Part shown: positions 38,169-40,952 of the stretch, one piece after another
How the letters are laid out: every line of letters begins with the position of its first letter
Numbering within the stretch: the stretch's first letter is position 1
NCBI GenBank assembly: GCA_017508385.1
Contig: JAFVZB010000019.1
Span: 1-40,952 of the forward strand
Length of the DNA: 40,952 bases
Source: Lentisphaeria bacterium
GTDB lineage: Bacteria; Verrucomicrobiota; Lentisphaeria; Victivallales; Victivallaceae
Reading direction: 5' to 3'
The notes under the pieces: model-generated
The model's input: only the letters and a program-made list of their open reading frames with translations
The model's database searches: none
Told to the model about the DNA's origin: nothing
Program-made: the position numbers and the translations under genes

Positions 38169-40222
38169 AAAAGCCTGAACTGCTCTCTCCTGCCGGCTCG
38201 CTCGAGACCGCTCTTGCCGCTTTCGACGGCGGAGCTGATGCCGTTTACTGCGGACTTGCCAAGTTCAATGCCCGTGAAAGGGCGGTCAACTTCTCTTTTC
38301 CTGAGTTGCGAACTCTGCTCGAAAAGGCTAAGAGCTGTGACAAAAAGGTTTACATCACCTTCAACACCCTGCTCAAAAGCTGTGAGCTCGGTGAGGCGGC
38401 GGCGTTTCTTGCCGAACTTGCAAAAACTCCGCCCGATGCCCTCATCGTGCAGGACCCGGGAGTGATCGAACTGGTCAACAACTACTTTCCGTACTTCACG
38501 CTCCACGCTTCGACCCAGATGGGGATACACAACTCGTGCGGCATCGAGACGATGGGCAAGCTCAATGTGAAGCGGGTCATCCTTGAGCGGCAGATAACTC
38601 TTGATGAGTTGAAACTCATCCGCAAAAGAACTCCGCTTGAGCTCGAAGTTTTCATCAACGGCTCGCTCTGCTGCAGCCTCTCGGGCAGGTGTCTTTTGAG
38701 CAGTTTCCTCGCCGGAACCAGCGGCAACCGCGGCAGATGCAAACAGCCGTGCCGCCGCTGTTATGCCGCAAGCGGCAAATCAAAGCAGGACTACTTTCTC
38801 TCTCCATTCGACCTCGACGGCTCCTCTCTGGTAAACGAACTTGCGGCAATGGGCATCGACTCGTTCAAAATCGAGGGGCGGCTGCGGGGCAGTGACTACA
38901 TTTTCAAAACCGCAAGGGCGTACCGTCTTATCATTGACCATCCCGACGACCCCGAGGCGATCAGCGAAGCGGAAACTCTGCTCAAATCAAGCTCGATGCG
39001 TGACCGTTCGACCGGGTTTTTCTTTTTGAAAAATCACTCTTCCATCATCAACAGTGCAAGCTCAGGCGTGTTCGGCATCGAGGCGGGAACGGTGGAAAAG
39101 TTCCGCAACGGTATGCTCCAACTCAAAAGCGGTATCAGACTTCATCTCGGTGACCGCCTGAGAGTCACCAACCCCAAAAACCGCAGTGATGCCACCTTTT
39201 CGCTCACCGCTCTTGAGGAGCACGGCAAAAAGGTCATCAAGTGCCGTCCGGGAGCGCAAATCATGCTGGGCAAAGCTCCTGATTTCCCTGCGGGGAGCAA
39301 GGTTTACAAGATAGGTGAAAACGGGTTCGACTACCGCAGTGCCGCTGAAAAACTGCGTCCGGGCAGATTTCCCGCAACTCTGGAAATAACCGCTTCGGCT
39401 GATTTGTGGCAGGTAAAATTTTCACATCTGCCGGAGTATGTGTGGCAGAAAGAGGTCTCTTTTGCTCCGGCACTGAAACGTCCGTTAAGTGCTGAGGATA
39501 TCCGTGAGGTCTTTGCCTCGGCTCCGCCTGAACCGTGGAGAATAGATGAGGTAAAGGTGGTCTGCTCAGGTGATTTCTTTGTGCCCAACTCGCAGTTGAA
39601 AGAGCTGAGACGGGAGTTCTGGAGCAGTATAAAACCGCAAATCCCTCCGTATGACAAACTCTTTGTGCGTGAAAGGAAATCTCTGCAAAACTTTTTGGAA
39701 AGTGAGGAAAAATCTCTCTGTTCTCAGGAAACAGGGATGCCGCAGGATGCCTTTGTCATTCCCGCTTTTATTTCAGAATTCAAACTCGATGCCACTTCTG
39801 AGAAACTCAGCAGATTTTTCGCTTCCGGCGGCCGCAATGTCATCGTTGAGGCGTTTCACGCTTTTGCCCTGCTCAAAAACGCTCCGCAGGATGTGAAAAT
39901 ATATGCCCGATTTCCCCTGCCCGTCACCAACCATCAGGCGGCAGAACTGCTCAAATCTCTCGGAGTTGCGGCTTTTGCACCCGCTCCTGAGCTCGACAAA
40001 GAGGCTGTGGATGAACTCTTCAGCCGAACAGCTCTTCCTCACTTCGAGGATAAAAACGCAGTTCCGCTTCTGGTCACCAGGGCAAAGCTCGACACACTCG
40101 AGCGCACCGACGGCAGCGGAAACCGTTTTACTGTCAGGAAGTCTCCCATTGAGGAAACTTACCAGCTCTTTGCGGTTGACTCCGACCCGGTCGGAAAATT
40201 CAGAAATGAAACTCTGTTGTAG
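38165..40222 (+). CDS. Peptidase U32-family protein (RlhA/YdcP-like)
   Basis: A 685-residue protein of the U32 family, several of whose members are now known to hydroxylate rRNA or tRNA rather than act as peptidases. The N-terminal TIM-barrel has [25 protein letters not shown] and the U32 signature [20 protein letters not shown]. Cysteines 169, 176, 192 and 196 (plus 170 and 199) could hold an iron-sulfur cluster. The C-terminal half matches the DUF3656-containing long members such as RlhA, which modifies 23S rRNA C2501. The GTG start at 38165 is chosen because AAGGAGG lies seven bases upstream and the family N terminus begins there; the longer frame from 38066 lies inside the preceding gene. 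It overlaps the upstream stop by four bases. Confidence 0.85.
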   Translation: MKKPELLSPAGSLETALAAFDGGADAVYCGLAKFNARERAVNFSFPELRTLLEKAKSCDKKVYITFNTLLKSCELGEAAAFLAELAKTPPDALIVQDPGVIELVNNYFPYFTLHASTQMGIHNSCGIETMGKLNVKRVILERQITLDELKLIRKRTPLELEVFINGSLCCSLSGRCLLSSFLAGTSGNRGRCKQPCRRCYAASGKSKQDYFLSPFDLDGSSLVNELAAMGIDSFKIEGRLRGSDYIFKTARAYRLIIDHPDDPEAISEAETLLKSSSMRDRSTGFFFLKNHSSIINSASSGVFGIEAGTVEKFRNGMLQLKSGIRLHLGDRLRVTNPKNRSDATFSLTALEEHGKKVIKCRPGAQIMLGKAPDFPAGSKVYKIGENGFDYRSAAEKLRPGRFPATLEITASADLWQVKFSHLPEYVWQKEVSFAPALKRPLSAEDIREVFASAPPEPWRIDEVKVVCSGDFFVPNSQLKELRREFWSSIKPQIPPYDKLFVRERKSLQNFLESEEKSLCSQETGMPQDAFVIPAFISEFKLDATSEKLSRFFASGGRNVIVEAFHAFALLKNAPQDVKIYARFPLPVTNHQAAELLKSLGVAAFAPAPELDKEAVDELFSRTALPHFEDKNAVPLLVTRAKLDTLERTDGSGNRFTVRKSPIEETYQLFAVDSDPVGKFRNETLL

Positions 40223-40253
40223 AGTTCATCAAATAAAGGAAAGGAAAAGTATT

Positions 40254-40865
40254 ATGACAGAAGAACAGAAAACAAGTTATGCTCTCGGCATGAACATCAT
40301 GGGCAACCTCGCCGAGCTGCCCATCGAAATCGACGTTGAGAGCGTCATCGCCGCCATCAAGGATGTTTCCGCCGGAAACAAACCCGCTCTCGAGGTGGAA
40401 GAGTATCACAAGTACATGCAGGATTTTCAGCGTAAAGTTCAGCAGGCAGGTCAGCAGGCTGTCGCCAAAGCCGCCGAGAACAACAAGAAAGCCGGAGCTG
40501 AGTTCCTCGCTGAGAACGCCAAAAAAGAGGGCGTGAAAGTCACCGCTTCAGGACTCCAGTACCGGGTCATCACCGAGGGCAGCGGCAGAAAACCCGCCGC
40601 CTCCGACAAAGTCAAAGTCCACTACACCGGAAAACTCACTGACGGAACCGTTTTCGACAGCTCAGTTCAGCGCGGTGAGCCCATCGACTTTGCTCTCAAT
40701 CAGGTCATCGCCGGATGGACTGAGGGTGTTCAGCTCATGGCGGCAGGAAGCAAGTACGAGTTCTTCATTCCCTCAAACCTCGCTTACGGCGACCGTGGAG
40801 CAGGCAATGCCATCCCTCCGGGCGCAACTCTGATTTTCGAGGTCGAGCTGCTCGAAGTGCTCTGA
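40254..40865 (+). CDS. FKBP-type peptidyl-prolyl isomerase (FklB-like)
   Basis: A 203-residue cytoplasmic prolyl isomerase. An N-terminal helical dimerisation region (about 1-95; [13 protein letters not shown] and alanine/lysine-rich helices) precedes an FKBP domain (about 96-203) with [28 protein letters not shown] and [16 protein letters not shown]. This matches FKBP22/FklB in length and order. It has no signal peptide. The start at 40254 has AAAGGAAAGGA upstream; the larger frame from 39903 is a shadow over the U32 gene. It is the last gene before element A copy 3. Confidence 0.93.
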   Translation: MTEEQKTSYALGMNIMGNLAELPIEIDVESVIAAIKDVSAGNKPALEVEEYHKYMQDFQRKVQQAGQQAVAKAAENNKKAGAEFLAENAKKEGVKVTASGLQYRVITEGSGRKPAASDKVKVHYTGKLTDGTVFDSSVQRGEPIDFALNQVIAGWTEGVQLMAAGSKYEFFIPSNLAYGDRGAGNAIPPGATLIFEVELLEVL

Positions 40866-40879
40866 GCATAAAACTCCGG

Positions 40880-40952
40880 GATATGGGGAGATGATGCGGG
40901 GGGAGCGGGAAAACTTCTTTTCAACGGGAAAAGAATTTTTCCCGCTCCCCCC
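40880..40952 (+). repeat. Dispersed repeat element A, copy 3 (cut by window edge)
   Basis: It begins GATATGGGGAG 15 bases after the FKBP stop and is identical over all 73 visible bases to copy 2. It includes the left hairpin arm (40896-40921), the 7-base loop and 24 bases of the right arm. Its place just after a rightward gene is the same as for copies 1 and 2. Confidence 0.9.

Noticed and set aside
1..40952. tRNA, rRNA or phage genes
   Set aside because: No cloverleaf-like or ribosomal segment and no integrase, capsid or transposase gene was found in the gaps or frames.

Overview
The window looks like a chromosomal stretch from an anaerobic, polysaccharide-degrading bacterium of the Planctomycetota-Verrucomicrobiota-Lentisphaerota group, most likely a Lentisphaerota (Victivallales-type) gut bacterium. 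This is inferred from gene content only. The clues are a pseudopilin with an FTLIELL leader and an H-X9-DG motif heading a glycosidase operon, a DUF6259-like protein, several Gfo/Idh/MocA oxidoreductases, GH29/GH78/GH20 glycosidases, a pyruvate:ferredoxin oxidoreductase, and a giant leaderless repeat protein with AIDA-like, Ig-like and FG-GAP-like parts.

Layout. 1-950: the AT-rich 3' end of a radical SAM/SPASM maturase resembling HxsB, then a small membrane protein gene broken by one frameshift in a T run. 1139-6589: two divergent gene pairs, each a glycosidase plus an SGNH esterase (fucosidase + SGNH leftward, rhamnosidase + SGNH rightward), around a 168-bp spacer with mirrored TTGAA-N3-TTGAA sites. 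6561-12865: a leftward operon of H-X9-DG pseudopilin, GH20-like hexosaminidase and DUF6259-like hydrolase, followed by a PHP metallohydrolase with its own promoter. A divergent AraC regulator (12993-13895) sits at the head. 13989-14663: pyrE. 15041-18777: leftward GT9 glycosyltransferase and exported beta-helix protein. 18916-22443: pyruvate:ferredoxin oxidoreductase. 22723-25764: ROK regulator and two Gfo/Idh/MocA genes. 25909-28032: leftward sugar-nucleotide epimerase and a third Gfo/Idh/MocA gene. 28148-28609: Lrp/AsnC regulator. 28692-33998: the 1768-residue repeat protein. 34481-40865: a rightward, tightly packed run of housekeeping genes: small exported protein, YkgJ-type Cys-cluster protein, gmk, coaC, GT39-like membrane protein, U32 protein and FKBP isomerase.

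The most distinctive non-coding content is a pair of dispersed repeat families. Element A (932, 14695 and 40880) is a long hairpin placed just after rightward genes. Its arms show two compensatory base-pair changes between copies. Element B (14822-15000 and 34091-34320) behaves like a miniature inverted-repeat transposon, with candidate 4-bp target duplications. One B copy interrupts an A copy, and A1 is the matching uninterrupted version. Many leftward and rightward promoters share a recognisable form, TTGAAA-like, 16-17 bases, then TATCTT or TATATT. No tRNA, rRNA, CRISPR array, transposase or phage gene was seen.
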